Shown in pieces: positions 15,637 to 24,285 of a DNA stretch of 41,930 nt; within the stretch, counting starts at the first letter, position 1, and the number at the start of each line of letters is the position of its first letter. A program made the translations under genes and the position numbers. The notes under the pieces were generated by a model. The model was given only the letters and a program-made list of their open reading frames with translations, was not told where the DNA came from and searched no databases. The DNA is from CAZGHF01 sp043797305 (GTDB lineage Bacteria > Patescibacteriota > Minisyncoccia > UBA6257 > GWB1-50-10): positions 1-41,930 of the forward strand of contig JAZDPW010000001.1 of assembly GCA_043797305.1 (NCBI GenBank), in the 5' to 3' direction.

Positions 15637-17269
15637 TGCCGAAGAAATTAGAAAAATAATCAAAGGAGAAGTTTTAAACGACGAAGAAACGCTCAAGAAG
15701 TACAGCCGCGATGCGAGCTTATTCGAAGTAAAACCCGAAGCGGTGGTTTTTCCGAAAAACTCCGAAGAAATCGGGAAACTGGTTGCTTTTGTTTCTCAAA
15801 ACAAACGAAAAAACAAAAATCTTTCGCTTACGCCGCGGGCGGGCGGGAGTGATATGTCGGGCGGGCCGCTCACCGAATCGGTTGTCGTTGACTTCAAGTA
15901 TTTCAACGAGATGAGAACGGAAGGGGATTACGCGATTACCGAACCGGGTGTTTTCTACCGCGATTTTGAAAAAGAAACTCTTAAAAGGAATCTAATTCTC
16001 CCGACTTACCCTGCTTCCCGGGAACTCTGCACTTTGGGCGGGATGATAGCGAATAACGCCGCCGGTGAGAAAACCTTAAAGTACGGCAAAACCATCGATT
16101 ATGTGGAAGAGCTGAAAGTCGTGCTCTCCGACGGCAAAGAATATTCAGTGAAGCCCCTTACCAAAAAAGAGCTGGAGGGGAAAATCAAGGGCAATCCGCC
16201 AACTGGCGGATTTGAGAGTAAGATTTACCGGGAAATCCTCCGACTTATCGAGAAAAATTACGATGTCATCAAAAAAGCCAAACCGAATGTTTCCAAAAAC
16301 TCGGCTGGCTATAATCTTTGGGACATCTGGGATGGTAAGACCTTTAATCTCGTAAAGCTCTTTGTCGGCTCTCAGGGAACGCTCGGGTTCATAACGGAGG
16401 CGAAATTGCGACTTGTGCCGAAACAGAAATACTCCGGACTTCTTGTGATATTCATGAAGGACCTGGAAACCTTGCCGGAAATTGTCGGCAAAACCCTGGA
16501 ATTGAAGCCGGCCAGTTTTGAATCCTTCGACGACCATACTTTCGTGCTCGCGCTCAAATTCTTCACCGGTTTTCTGAAACTGATGGGGGCGACGAATATC
16601 TTTTCTCTTGCCCTGCAGTTTCTGCCCGAGTTTCTCCATGTTCTCTTCCACGGCATGCCGAAAATGATACTGCTTGCCGAATTTGAGGAAGAAAGCCAGG
16701 AGCGGGTGAACGGCAAAATTGAGGAATTAAGACGTGCTCTTGCGCCTTACGATCTTTCCACCCGGACCGCGCCGACGCCGGGATCGTCAAAAAAATACTG
16801 GGTGATGCGGCGGGAGAGCTTTAATCTTCTCCGCCACCGGATAAAAGGACTAAAGACGGCGCCTTTCGTCGATGACGTCGTGGTCCGGCCCGAGCACTAT
16901 TCGGAATTTTTGCCCGAGCTTTACAGGATCTTGGATCGTTATGAGCTTTTATACACCGTGGCCGGTCACATCGGCGACGGCAATTTTCACATTATTCCCT
17001 TGATGAACCTTGAGGATGAAAAAGAGCGCCAAAAAATTCCCGCGGCATCAAAGGAAGTTTACGACTTGGTTTTGAAATACGACGGTTCGATTACAGCCGA
17101 ACATAACGACGGATTAATTCGCTCGCCTTTTCTCGAGAAGATGTACGGAAAGAAAATCTACAACCTCTTCGAAGAAACGAAAAAAATATTTGACCCTCTC
17201 GACATTTTCAATCCCGGCAAAAAGGTAAACTCCAGTCTCGATTACGCTCTGGAACACATAAAACGGTGA
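15632..17269 (+). CDS. FAD-linked oxidase (GlcD/lactate dehydrogenase-like)
   Basis: This 545-aa flavoprotein belongs to the FAD-binding type 4 oxidase family, whose members oxidise 2-hydroxy acids such as glycolate or D-lactate. The FAD-binding part is at about residues 35-245 (TPRAGGSDMSGGPL, TLGGMIANNAAGEKTLKYG, GSQGTLGFITEA). The C-terminal substrate domain has AGHIGDGNFHIIP, ITAEHNDGLIRS and DIFNPGKKV. There is no iron-sulfur domain. The substrate cannot be read from the sequence. A perfect palindrome at 16193-16212 adds NPPTGGF in frame. Its ATG lies in the duplicated Z2 tail, so before the insertion it probably overlapped the Z2 stop. The roughly 200-bp gap downstream holds leader L3. 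Confidence 0.9.
   Translation: MIAEEIRKIIKGEVLNDEETLKKYSRDASLFEVKPEAVVFPKNSEEIGKLVAFVSQNKRKNKNLSLTPRAGGSDMSGGPLTESVVVDFKYFNEMRTEGDYAITEPGVFYRDFEKETLKRNLILPTYPASRELCTLGGMIANNAAGEKTLKYGKTIDYVEELKVVLSDGKEYSVKPLTKKELEGKIKGNPPTGGFESKIYREILRLIEKNYDVIKKAKPNVSKNSAGYNLWDIWDGKTFNLVKLFVGSQGTLGFITEAKLRLVPKQKYSGLLVIFMKDLETLPEIVGKTLELKPASFESFDDHTFVLALKFFTGFLKLMGATNIFSLALQFLPEFLHVLFHGMPKMILLAEFEEESQERVNGKIEELRRALAPYDLSTRTAPTPGSSKKYWVMRRESFNLLRHRIKGLKTAPFVDDVVVRPEHYSEFLPELYRILDRYELLYTVAGHIGDGNFHIIPLMNLEDEKERQKIPAASKEVYDLVLKYDGSITAEHNDGLIRSPFLEKMYGKKIYNLFEETKKIFDPLDIFNPGKKVNSSLDYALEHIKR
16193..16212. repeat. In-frame palindrome inside the FAD oxidase
   Basis: AATCCGCCA-AC-TGGCGGATT is a perfect 9-bp stem encoding part of NPPTGGF in a surface-loop position between the two FAD-binding segments. 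It is closely related to the uvrA palindrome at 9101. Confidence 0.75.
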
Positions 17270-17345
17270 TATGGGCTCTTTTATGCTTCGGGCTTGGTTA
17301 ACTTTACAAATTCCTAAAAAAAACCTAAACTATTTTTAATCATAG

Positions 17346-17478
17346 ATCCCGTTAGAAGTCCTAGGCATAAAAATTCCAATGGAATTTTTATGCAGGGCAC
17401 TAGCAAAGATAAACCAAAAAATCACCATTCACCGCTATGACAAGGTCAATATCAAATAAAACGAACTTCTAACGGGAT
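17346..17478 (+). promoter_or_regulatory. Leader element L3 before secD
   Basis: This is a complete 133-bp copy. The 14-bp inverted repeat ATCCCGTTAGAAGT (17346-17359) pairs with ACTTCTAACGGGAT (17465-17478). The right arm contains the first two bases of the secD ATG. The internal hairpin AAAAATTCCA-A-TGGAATTTTT is kept. The conserved TATGACAAGGTCAATATC block follows. The remaining gap, 17270-17345, holds AT-rich sequence with no clear feature. Confidence 0.85.
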
Positions 17479-18724
17479 GAAAAACCGAAAGGGTTTAGTT
17501 TTTTTCCTGGTATCTTTAATTGTAATTTCCGTTATCGCCGGTTTATTCGCTTACGAGCCGCTTTTTAAGAAATGGAGCGGTTTCCGGTCCTGGCGGTTGG
17601 GGTTGGACTTGGCCGGCGGCAGTTTCTTGATTTACGACATTGACTTGAGCGGCGTCTCGGCCGCCGACCGCGATTTTGTGGTCAAAGGCCTTCGTGACGT
17701 CGTTGAACGCCGGGTTAATCTTTTTGGCGTAAGAGAGCCGAAGGTTTATACCGAAGAAAGTGCCGGTGCGACTCGCTTGGTAGTTGAACTTGCCGGCATT
17801 GGAGATGTGAGCGAGGCCATCGATCAGATAGGGGAGACGCCGTTTTTGGAGTTTAGAGAAGTCGCGCCGGCGGAGGGCGATTACGTGGCATTCATTCCAA
17901 CCGAGCTTACCGGTCGTTATATAAAGGGTGCTCAGCTTGGTCTTGACCAGATAACCCGCGAAGCCCAAGTTTATTTGGAGTTTAACGACGAAGGCGCCAA
18001 GATCTTTGAAGAGGTAACCGGTCGCAACATTAGCAAGCCGCTTTGTATTTTCCTGGACGGTGAAATAAGGAGCATGGAAGAGGATTGTCCCATCGTTCAA
18101 TCTCAAATCTCGGGCGGCAAGGCTCAGATTACCGGCCGGTTCACCGTGGACGAGGCAAGAGCTATTGTGGAAAGGTTTAACGCCGGAGCGCTGCCGGCGC
18201 CCATCAAGCTCGTCAACCAACAGACAATCGGCGCCGATTTCGGGAAGGACGCCCTCACAAGTTCGATTGTTGCCGGAATCGTTGGAACGGCGGCGATAAT
18301 TTTATTCATGCTTCTTTACTACCGCCGTTTCGGTTTTTTCGCCATTTTGGCGCTTTTGATGTACGTGGCTCTCACTCTTGCCGTTTTCAAAATCATTCCC
18401 ATTACCCTCACCTTGGCCGGAATCGCCGGTTTTCTCCTTTCGGTCGGTATGGCTGTTGACGCGAACATTCTTGTTTTTGAGCGTACCAAGGAAGAGCTTA
18501 AAAAAGGTCTTACCCGAATGGCTGCCGTTGAAGAAGGTTTTCGCCGAGCCTGGCCCTCAATCCGCGATTCGAACATAACGACAATGATTTCTTCCGTTGT
18601 TCTTTATTACTTCACCTCGAGTTTCGTTCAGGGGTTCGCCCTGGCGCTTTTCATCGGGGTGGTGATGAGTATGTTTAGCGCAATTACGGTTACAAGAACA
18701 TTGCTTAGAGTATTCGTAAAATAA
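17477..18724 (+). CDS. secD: Protein translocase subunit SecD
   Basis: This 415-aa RND-type membrane protein works with SecF to complete protein export through SecYEG using the proton gradient. It has an N-terminal membrane helix (residues about 7-27), then the first-periplasmic-domain entry LGLDLAGGSF and a large external domain. Five C-terminal helices include the signature AVDANILVFERTKEE. The length is short compared with about 600 aa in E. coli but normal for compact SecD forms. The start is the ATG at the end of leader L3. secF follows 4 nt after the stop, so the two form an operon. Confidence 0.96.
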   Translation: MKNRKGLVFFLVSLIVISVIAGLFAYEPLFKKWSGFRSWRLGLDLAGGSFLIYDIDLSGVSAADRDFVVKGLRDVVERRVNLFGVREPKVYTEESAGATRLVVELAGIGDVSEAIDQIGETPFLEFREVAPAEGDYVAFIPTELTGRYIKGAQLGLDQITREAQVYLEFNDEGAKIFEEVTGRNISKPLCIFLDGEIRSMEEDCPIVQSQISGGKAQITGRFTVDEARAIVERFNAGALPAPIKLVNQQTIGADFGKDALTSSIVAGIVGTAAIILFMLLYYRRFGFFAILALLMYVALTLAVFKIIPITLTLAGIAGFLLSVGMAVDANILVFERTKEELKKGLTRMAAVEEGFRRAWPSIRDSNITTMISSVVLYYFTSSFVQGFALALFIGVVMSMFSAITVTRTLLRVFVK

Positions 18725-18728
18725 ATTT

Positions 18729-19628
18729 ATGAAATCCATAAATGTAGTCGGCAAAAGAAAAATATATCTGGGAATTTCGGGTGTGCTCGTGATTTTGAGC
18801 TTGGTTTTGATTTTCGTTTTGGGCTTGCGGCCGGGTATCGACCTTACCGGCGGTACGTCCTGGCAGCTGGCTTTCCCCGGAGAAACCGGCCTTGAGGAGG
18901 TAAGAAACGTTTTCCAGAAAGAAGCCGGTTTTACCCCCTCGGTTAAAAAAGCGGGCGACGGCAGTTTTATCATCCGTTTGCCGGAAACCAACGAGGAGCT
19001 GCATCAGAGTTACATCGGCTTTCTTGAAAAAGAGTTTGGAACTCCGACCGAACTTAATTTTTCGAGTATCGGGCCGACCGTCGGTCGGGAGCTGAGAAAC
19101 CGGGCGATTTGGGCGATTGTTCTCGTTCTTCTCTCCATCTCGTTTTATGTTGCCTTCGCTTTCAGAAAAGTCTCGGAACCAATCAGGTCGTGGAAATACG
19201 GCGTTATTACTCTCATCTCCCTGCTTCACGATGCGGTTATCCCGACCGGAATGCTCGCCGTTCTGGGACACCTCCAAGGGGTTGAGATTGATACGAATTT
19301 CATCGTTGCTATCCTTGTAGTGATAGGGTTCTCGGTTCACGATACTATCGTTGTTTTTGACCGAATCAGGGAGAATATCATTCTCCATCGGGGGAGGCGC
19401 ATTTCTCTCGCCGAGCTCATAAACGACAGTATTCGGAATACTCTTGCCCGTTCGATAAACACCTCCCTTACTCTCGTTTTCATCCTTCTGGCCTTGATTT
19501 TCTTCGGTCCGCCCTCAATTTTTTACTTCATTCTTACAATTCTCGTTGGAACGGTCGCCGGGACCTATTCTTCGATTTTCGTGGCCAGCCCCTTGCTCTA
19601 CGTCTTCCGGGGCAAGGGCGTGGATTAA
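18729..19628 (+). CDS. secF: Protein translocase subunit SecF
   Basis: This 299-aa partner of SecD has an N-terminal helix, then GIDLTGGTSWQL (the DxxGG motif), an external domain and five helices. The family signature VIGFSVHDTIVVFDRIREN and the following RSINTSLT segment are present. It lies 4 nt downstream of secD and is probably translated from the same message. Confidence 0.96.
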   Translation: MKSINVVGKRKIYLGISGVLVILSLVLIFVLGLRPGIDLTGGTSWQLAFPGETGLEEVRNVFQKEAGFTPSVKKAGDGSFIIRLPETNEELHQSYIGFLEKEFGTPTELNFSSIGPTVGRELRNRAIWAIVLVLLSISFYVAFAFRKVSEPIRSWKYGVITLISLLHDAVIPTGMLAVLGHLQGVEIDTNFIVAILVVIGFSVHDTIVVFDRIRENIILHRGRRISLAELINDSIRNTLARSINTSLTLVFILLALIFFGPPSIFYFILTILVGTVAGTYSSIFVASPLLYVFRGKGVD

Positions 19629-19642
19629 AAGGCAGGGGGGAC

Positions 19643-19671
19643 TTGACCCTTTTCAGGAATTATGATAGAGT
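19643..19671 (+). promoter_or_regulatory. Putative promoter for the sigma4-HARE gene
   Basis: TTGACC (19643-19648) and TAGAGT (19666-19671) are 17 bp apart; TATGAT overlaps just upstream. Transcription would start about 6 nt before the ATG at 19684, again a near-leaderless message. Confidence 0.45.
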
Positions 19672-19683
19672 TTAAATAAGCTT

Positions 19684-20703
19684 ATGAAGGAAGTTAACGA
19701 ACTTTTGAACGACCTTTTGACCGACTTTAACCCCAAACAGCGCCGGGTTATTGAGAGTCGTTTTGGCATTAAAAACGGAGTCAGAACTACCCTTCAAAAA
19801 ATCGGCGATGAGCTCGGGGTAACGAGGGAAAGGGTGAGACAAATCGAGGAACAGGGAATGGAGAAATTAAGACCCAGAGTGAAAAAGGAGGCCGCTCCGA
19901 TTATTAAAGATGCGAAAGTATATCTCGCCGGCACCGGCGGCATTCGCCGGGACGACGTGTTTGTAAACGAATTGAAGTATCTCCTGAACGTCAACGATTC
20001 GAAGGTGAAGCACGCCAGCCACAAATTGAGATTTCTTCTTTTAGTTGCCGATGAGCCGCGCTTTCAGCATGGCGACGACGAGGTGCACGATTTTTGGTTC
20101 TTAAACGACGAAGCGAAGGAAAAGTTTTTCAAGTTCGTAAAAAAAGTTACCAACCTTCTTGAATCGGGAGACAGAAGAGAGGCGCTGGAGAAAAAAGCGT
20201 ATCTTGCCGAGTGCCGGAATTTATCCCTTTCTCACATGCTTACCATTCCCAAGTATTTCGGGACTAACGTCTTCGGCGATTTTGGTTTGAAGGCCTGGCC
20301 CGAAATCGAACCCAGAACTGTTCGGGACAAAGCTTATCTCGCCCTGAGGAAATACGGGAAGCCGCTTCACTTTGCCGATATTGCCAAATCCATCAACGAT
20401 TTTGGCATCGACAAAAAGCCGGCTCACGTTCAGACGGTTCATAACGAACTCATCAAAGACAACCGCTTTGTGCTGGTTGGCCGCGGCATGTATGCTCTTC
20501 GCGAACACGGTTTCGAACCGGGGACGGTAAGAGAGGTGGTGGCCGGTCTCCTGAAGCGCCGTGGTCCTTTAAAGCCCGGCGAAATAATCAAGCTCGTAAA
20601 TCAGCAAAGGATTCTGAAGGAAAACACTATTTTGCTTAATCTTCAAAATCGGCGCCACTTCAAGCGGCTGGACGACGGCCGCTATCACGTGAGGGAAGCG
20701 TGA
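19684..20703 (+). CDS. Sigma-70 region 4 / HARE-HTH regulator
   Basis: This 339-aa protein combines an N-terminal sigma-70 region 4-like helix-turn-helix (residues about 15-63; GDELGVTRERVRQIEEQG) with a HARE-HTH winged-helix domain (about 211-280; RDKAYLALRKYGKPLHFADIAKSI to RGMYALREHG). A further small winged-helix-like part ends the protein (REVVAGLLKRRGPLKPGEI). Region 4 normally reads the -35 box or binds the polymerase beta flap, and HARE-HTH occurs in the RNA polymerase delta subunit and chromatin factors. It lacks region 2, so it is not a full sigma factor. A polymerase-associated transcription factor is the best guess. Its stop region carries an extended -10 box for the next gene. 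Confidence 0.85.
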   Translation: MKEVNELLNDLLTDFNPKQRRVIESRFGIKNGVRTTLQKIGDELGVTRERVRQIEEQGMEKLRPRVKKEAAPIIKDAKVYLAGTGGIRRDDVFVNELKYLLNVNDSKVKHASHKLRFLLLVADEPRFQHGDDEVHDFWFLNDEAKEKFFKFVKKVTNLLESGDRREALEKKAYLAECRNLSLSHMLTIPKYFGTNVFGDFGLKAWPEIEPRTVRDKAYLALRKYGKPLHFADIAKSINDFGIDKKPAHVQTVHNELIKDNRFVLVGRGMYALREHGFEPGTVREVVAGLLKRRGPLKPGEIIKLVNQQRILKENTILLNLQNRRHFKRLDDGRYHVREA

Positions 20704-20718
20704 TATAATTTATATCAC
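20700..20718 (+). promoter_or_regulatory. Extended -10 promoter inside an 8-bp hairpin
   Basis: TGA-TATAAT (20701-20709) is a perfect extended -10 box. It overlaps GTGATATA-ATT-TATATCAC (20700-20718), an inverted repeat that could be an operator. It overlaps the stop of the upstream regulator and would drive the membrane/ATPase trio. Confidence 0.6.
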
Positions 20719-20740
20719 TGAAGATATAAATTAAAGGTAG

Positions 20741-20797
20741 CCCCGCATCCCTGCGGGATGCTCAAATTTGTAACTTCACTTCGTTTCAGACAAATTT
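20741..20797. repeat. Palindromic repeats before the membrane-protein start
   Basis: CCCGCA-TCCC-TGCGGG is followed by two CAAATTTG-type arms (about 20763-20771 and 20790-20798) around a 20-nt spacer. An ATG at 20758 lies inside the first hairpin, which argues against it being the real start. Confidence 0.5.
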
Positions 20798-20802
20798 GGC
20801 AC

Positions 20803-22200
20803 ATGTTTAGAAATTTCCTACGCAATATTCTGGATATCATCGAGGAACTTTTCAGGCAGGAGGAGATATGGCTTTTGATTTTCATCGTGGGGCTGGCCGG
20901 TGTCCTTGCGGCTTTTTTGCCGCCTCTTAGCTTTACGAAGCTTCTTATTCTTCTCTGGCCCTTCATTGTTTTTGCGATTCTTTTTCCGCTTACTTTGTCG
21001 CTTTGGATGTTTTGGCGGGAAGAAATATATAAAAATCATTATGTAAAATCTGTTCTTCTGGAACTTCGGATTCCCCGGGAGATTAAAAAGACCCCCGAGG
21101 CGATGGAGCAGGTTCTGGCGGCGATGCATTCGCTCCGGAACTATCCGGGCGACATCAACGAAAAGTATTGGCTAGGCGAGGTAACACGCTGGTTCGCCTT
21201 GGAGATTACGAGCTTCGGCGGCGAGATTCATTACTACATTCGGGTCTATAAAAAACAGAGAGACCTTTTGGAATCCGCTCTTTTTTCCTATTACAACGAC
21301 CTCGAGGTAGTGGAGGTTGACGATTACGTGAAACGCCTGCCCAAAGACGTTCCTGAGCTTTACGCAGAAGGAATGGATCTTTGGGGAACGGAAATGATTT
21401 TAAGAAGAGAGGACGCCTATCCGATTAAAACTTACCCTGAATTCGAAGGCGAATTGGAGGAAAGAGAGAACGACCCGATGTCGACATTCCTCGAGGTTTT
21501 GAGCAAGGTGAAACCGGGAGAGTTCGTCGGTATCCAGCTTTTGATTGCACCGGCACTGGATGACTGGGATAAGAAGTGGACTCATTTGCTGGACAAGCTC
21601 AAGGAGCCGAAGATAAAAACCGGCAAGACGCAGAGCGAGCAGGGCATAGCCGCTTTTGCCAAACTTATTGCCCGCTCGCCGGTGGAGACCGATATTTTGA
21701 AGGCGGTTGAGGGAAATCTTTCGAAACCCGCTTTTAGAACTCTGGTTCGCTTCATTTACACTTCGCCCAAAGAAATTTTTTACGACAGTTTTGCCCGGCG
21801 TGGTCTTTCCGGCGCTTTCAATCAGTACTCAACTCTCCACCTTAACGGCTTTAAGCAGAATTATCCGATGAGCACGAGAACCCGTGTTTGGAACTGGCCC
21901 TTCCTTTTCCCCAAATGGAGGAACGAATACAGAAAGCAGCGTCTTCTCCACAATTACATCAAGCGGGATGTGCCGCCGGAAACTTTTATGGGCAGGTTCG
22001 TGACTTCTTATCTTTTGAACTGGAATTTCAATTCCAAGCGTTTCTATATTAACGTTGAAGGAATAGCTACCATTTTTCACCCGCCGAGCTCGTTGGTTCT
22101 TACCGAACCGCACATCCGGCACCTCGAAGCCCGTCGTAAGGGGCCACCGGCGGGCTTGGCCATATTCGGTGAGGAGGAAGAAATAGAAAAATACAAATAA
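20803..22200 (+). CDS. Membrane protein of a secretion-like ATPase cluster
   Basis: This 465-aa protein of unknown function starts at the ATG at 20803 (MFRNFLRN). A start at 20758 would add 15 residues encoded by palindromic repeat. Two strong hydrophobic segments at residues about 20-75 (IWLLIFIVGLAGVLAAFLPP and the LLILLWPFIVFAILFPLTLS stretch) anchor it, followed by a large soluble part that is probably cytoplasmic. The soluble part contains no motif I recognise. It is directly followed by a one-helix protein and a VirD4/TraD-like ATPase, so it is likely a membrane partner of that ATPase in DNA or protein transport. Confidence 0.75.
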   Translation: MFRNFLRNILDIIEELFRQEEIWLLIFIVGLAGVLAAFLPPLSFTKLLILLWPFIVFAILFPLTLSLWMFWREEIYKNHYVKSVLLELRIPREIKKTPEAMEQVLAAMHSLRNYPGDINEKYWLGEVTRWFALEITSFGGEIHYYIRVYKKQRDLLESALFSYYNDLEVVEVDDYVKRLPKDVPELYAEGMDLWGTEMILRREDAYPIKTYPEFEGELEERENDPMSTFLEVLSKVKPGEFVGIQLLIAPALDDWDKKWTHLLDKLKEPKIKTGKTQSEQGIAAFAKLIARSPVETDILKAVEGNLSKPAFRTLVRFIYTSPKEIFYDSFARRGLSGAFNQYSTLHLNGFKQNYPMSTRTRVWNWPFLFPKWRNEYRKQRLLHNYIKRDVPPETFMGRFVTSYLLNWNFNSKRFYINVEGIATIFHPPSSLVLTEPHIRHLEARRKGPPAGLAIFGEEEEIEKYK

Positions 22201-22208
22201 TAGCGGTT

Positions 22209-22727
22209 ATGAGGTTCTTAATCGACACATATCAGTGGTTTGTCAGTCTTCCCTGGAAGGATGCTTTCTTCGGATTGCGGTGGATTCTTATCGTTTTGAA
22301 CGTTTTCCTTCTCGTTCTTTTTGTCTTTGTTTTCGTAAAAGCCCTGGAGTACCGGCCGCATTTCCTTTTCAATCCCAAGCCGAGAAAACGCTCACCCTTA
22401 AAAGACCGCAAGCTTCGGGAGCGCTGGCAAATGATAATAAAGAAAGCGGGGAATGCCCCGCCTCAATCGCTTACCCTTGCCGTAATCGAAGCCGACGGCT
22501 TTGTGGACGACGTCTTGAAAAAAATGGACCTGCCGGGCGAGCATATGGCCGATCGCTTGGAAAGATTGGGCCGGTTGAAATTGAAAACCGCCGACCGTCT
22601 TTGGAGGGCGCACCGGATAAGGAACGACTTGGTTCATACGCCGGGTTTTGTCCTGCCGCCCGCGGATGCCAAAAGCGTCCTCGGAGACTATGAAGCGTTT
22701 CTCTTGGAAATAGGACTTCTTACTTAA
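22209..22727 (+). CDS. Small single-pass membrane protein
   Basis: This 172-aa protein of unknown function has one hydrophobic segment at residues about 22-45 (LRWILIVLNVFLLVLFVFVF) near the N-terminus and a mainly helical, charged soluble part. The C-terminal stretch (KTADRLWRAHRIRNDLVHTPG) resembles helical HEPN-like sequences with an RxxxxH-type pattern (RNDLVH). That is only a weak resemblance and no nuclease activity is claimed. It lies 8 nt after the larger membrane protein and 3 nt before the ATPase gene, so the three are almost certainly cotranscribed. Confidence 0.7.
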   Translation: MRFLIDTYQWFVSLPWKDAFFGLRWILIVLNVFLLVLFVFVFVKALEYRPHFLFNPKPRKRSPLKDRKLRERWQMIIKKAGNAPPQSLTLAVIEADGFVDDVLKKMDLPGEHMADRLERLGRLKLKTADRLWRAHRIRNDLVHTPGFVLPPADAKSVLGDYEAFLLEIGLLT

Positions 22728-22730
22728 TAA

Positions 22731-24185
22731 ATGGCTAAAGCCGGGAGAATTCAAATAATCAGATACGCTCCGCCGCCGCCGGAGCTTCCCGTTTACGGCA
22801 AAGTCGACCCGAAGGAGGCGTCTTTTATCGGTCGGACTAACTACTCGACTGGTCTTGAGGAGAAGAAATTCATCTTCGGCATGAAAAGGGTGGATCGGCG
22901 CCGCCACGTTTACATCATCGGCAAGTCGGGCGTCGGCAAGTCGAAAATGCTCGAGCTCTTTGTCCGCCAGGATATCGCTTACAATCACGGTCTTTGCCTT
23001 ATTGACCCCCACGGCGACGTTATCGAAGAGGTTTTGGATTTCATCCCAAAAGAAAGGATAGAAGACGTCGTCGTTATTGACCCGTCGGACAGGGAATATC
23101 CCGCTTCCTTCAATCCGCTTCAGAACGTTGACCCGGAATTCAAGCACCAGCTTACCCAGGGGCTGATTGAGGTTATGGAAAGGCAATTCGGAGCGAACTG
23201 GACGCCCCGGCTTGAGCACGTTTTCCGTTTTACTTGCCTTGCTCTTCTTGATTATCCCCACGCCACGATGCGGGGGATGATATCCATGCTTACCGACCGC
23301 AATTACCGCCAGAAAGTCGTTGAATACATCGAGGACGACATGGTCAAGCGTTTCTGGGCTATTGAGTTCGCCGACTGGTCGGAGAAGTTCGATACCGACG
23401 CCATCATCCCGCTCGTAAACAAGCTTGGTCAGTTCCTTTCCGACCCGATGCTTCGGAATATCTTCGGTCAGAAAGAAAACAAGATAGATTTGGAACGGCT
23501 GATACAGGAGAAAAAGATAATTCTCATAAACCTCTCGAAAGGCAAGCTTGGCGAAGAAAACTCCAGCTTTTTCGGTTCGATGTTCATTACCAAAATCAAG
23601 CAAGCCGGTATGGCTCGGGCAAGATTGCCGGAAAAGGACAGGCACGATTTTTACCTTTACGTTGACGAGTTTCACAACCTTGTTACCGAAACTTTTGAGA
23701 ACCTTGTCTCTGAAGCGCGGAAGTACGGTTTATGTCTTACCGTGGCTCATCAATATATTGGTCAGCTTAGTGAGCGGGTGCGGTTAGCGGTTTTAGGGAA
23801 TGTTGCCACGATAATTATTTTTAGAGTTGGCGGTGCAGATGCCGTCATCTTGGAACCCGATATGGCGCCGGTTTTCAAAACCAAGGACATGATAAACCTC
23901 GGAATGCAGGAATTTTACATAAAAATGACGATTGACGGCGAAACCTACGACCCCTTTTCGGCGGAAACGTTGAAAATCCTTCCTACTCCGCACGGCTCGT
24001 TTAGGAAAGAAATAATCGAAGCTTCGCGCCGGAAGTATACCATCCCGGCCGATGCTGCCAAAAAGCTTATTGTCGAGGAAGAAGCGTCAATCATCCGCAG
24101 CGCCCAGGAAAAGGCGATTATTGAAGGCAAGGGAAGGGGCGGAGCGGCGGAAGAAGCGGCAAAAATGGAAGAACCGCTGATTTGA
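22731..24185 (+). CDS. VirD4/TraD-like coupling ATPase
   Basis: This 484-aa ATPase has the fold of type IV secretion coupling proteins (FtsK/HerA group). Walker A is GKSGVGKS at residues 64-71, followed by LCLIDPHGD. The acidic Walker B is LYVDEFHN, with D312 and E313. The segment SEARKYGLCLTVAHQYIGQL (about 328-347) is typical of the TraD/VirD4 family. No membrane helix is present in the protein itself; the two upstream genes could supply the membrane anchor. Known relatives pump DNA or proteins out of or into cells. No relaxase, pilin or VirB partner is seen here, so a role in DNA uptake or another transport step is as likely as conjugation. Confidence 0.85.
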   Translation: MAKAGRIQIIRYAPPPPELPVYGKVDPKEASFIGRTNYSTGLEEKKFIFGMKRVDRRRHVYIIGKSGVGKSKMLELFVRQDIAYNHGLCLIDPHGDVIEEVLDFIPKERIEDVVVIDPSDREYPASFNPLQNVDPEFKHQLTQGLIEVMERQFGANWTPRLEHVFRFTCLALLDYPHATMRGMISMLTDRNYRQKVVEYIEDDMVKRFWAIEFADWSEKFDTDAIIPLVNKLGQFLSDPMLRNIFGQKENKIDLERLIQEKKIILINLSKGKLGEENSSFFGSMFITKIKQAGMARARLPEKDRHDFYLYVDEFHNLVTETFENLVSEARKYGLCLTVAHQYIGQLSERVRLAVLGNVATIIIFRVGGADAVILEPDMAPVFKTKDMINLGMQEFYIKMTIDGETYDPFSAETLKILPTPHGSFRKEIIEASRRKYTIPADAAKKLIVEEEASIIRSAQEKAIIEGKGRGGAAEEAAKMEEPLI

Positions 24186-24186
24186 T

Positions 24187-24214
24187 AAATAACTAATGAC
24201 AAATAACTAATGAC
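24187..24214. repeat. Two 14-bp tandem repeats
   Basis: AAATAACTAATGAC occurs twice in direct succession, followed by AATTAGTT, which can pair with the AACTAA part. The rest of the 100-bp gap before cutA is AT-rich, with a possible TGT-TATAAG extended -10 near 24260. Confidence 0.7.
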
Positions 24215-24285
24215 AATTAGTTTTATATTTCAAAAGTCAAAGGTCGAAAGATAGCTGTTATAAGTCATAAGTTATAAGTTAGTTT

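Noticed and set aside
22398..23675. A 425-codon open frame on the - strand
   Set aside because: It lies opposite the small membrane protein and the VirD4-like ATPase, which have clear motifs and good spacing. The antisense frame has no recognisable domain and reflects codon bias on the coding strand.
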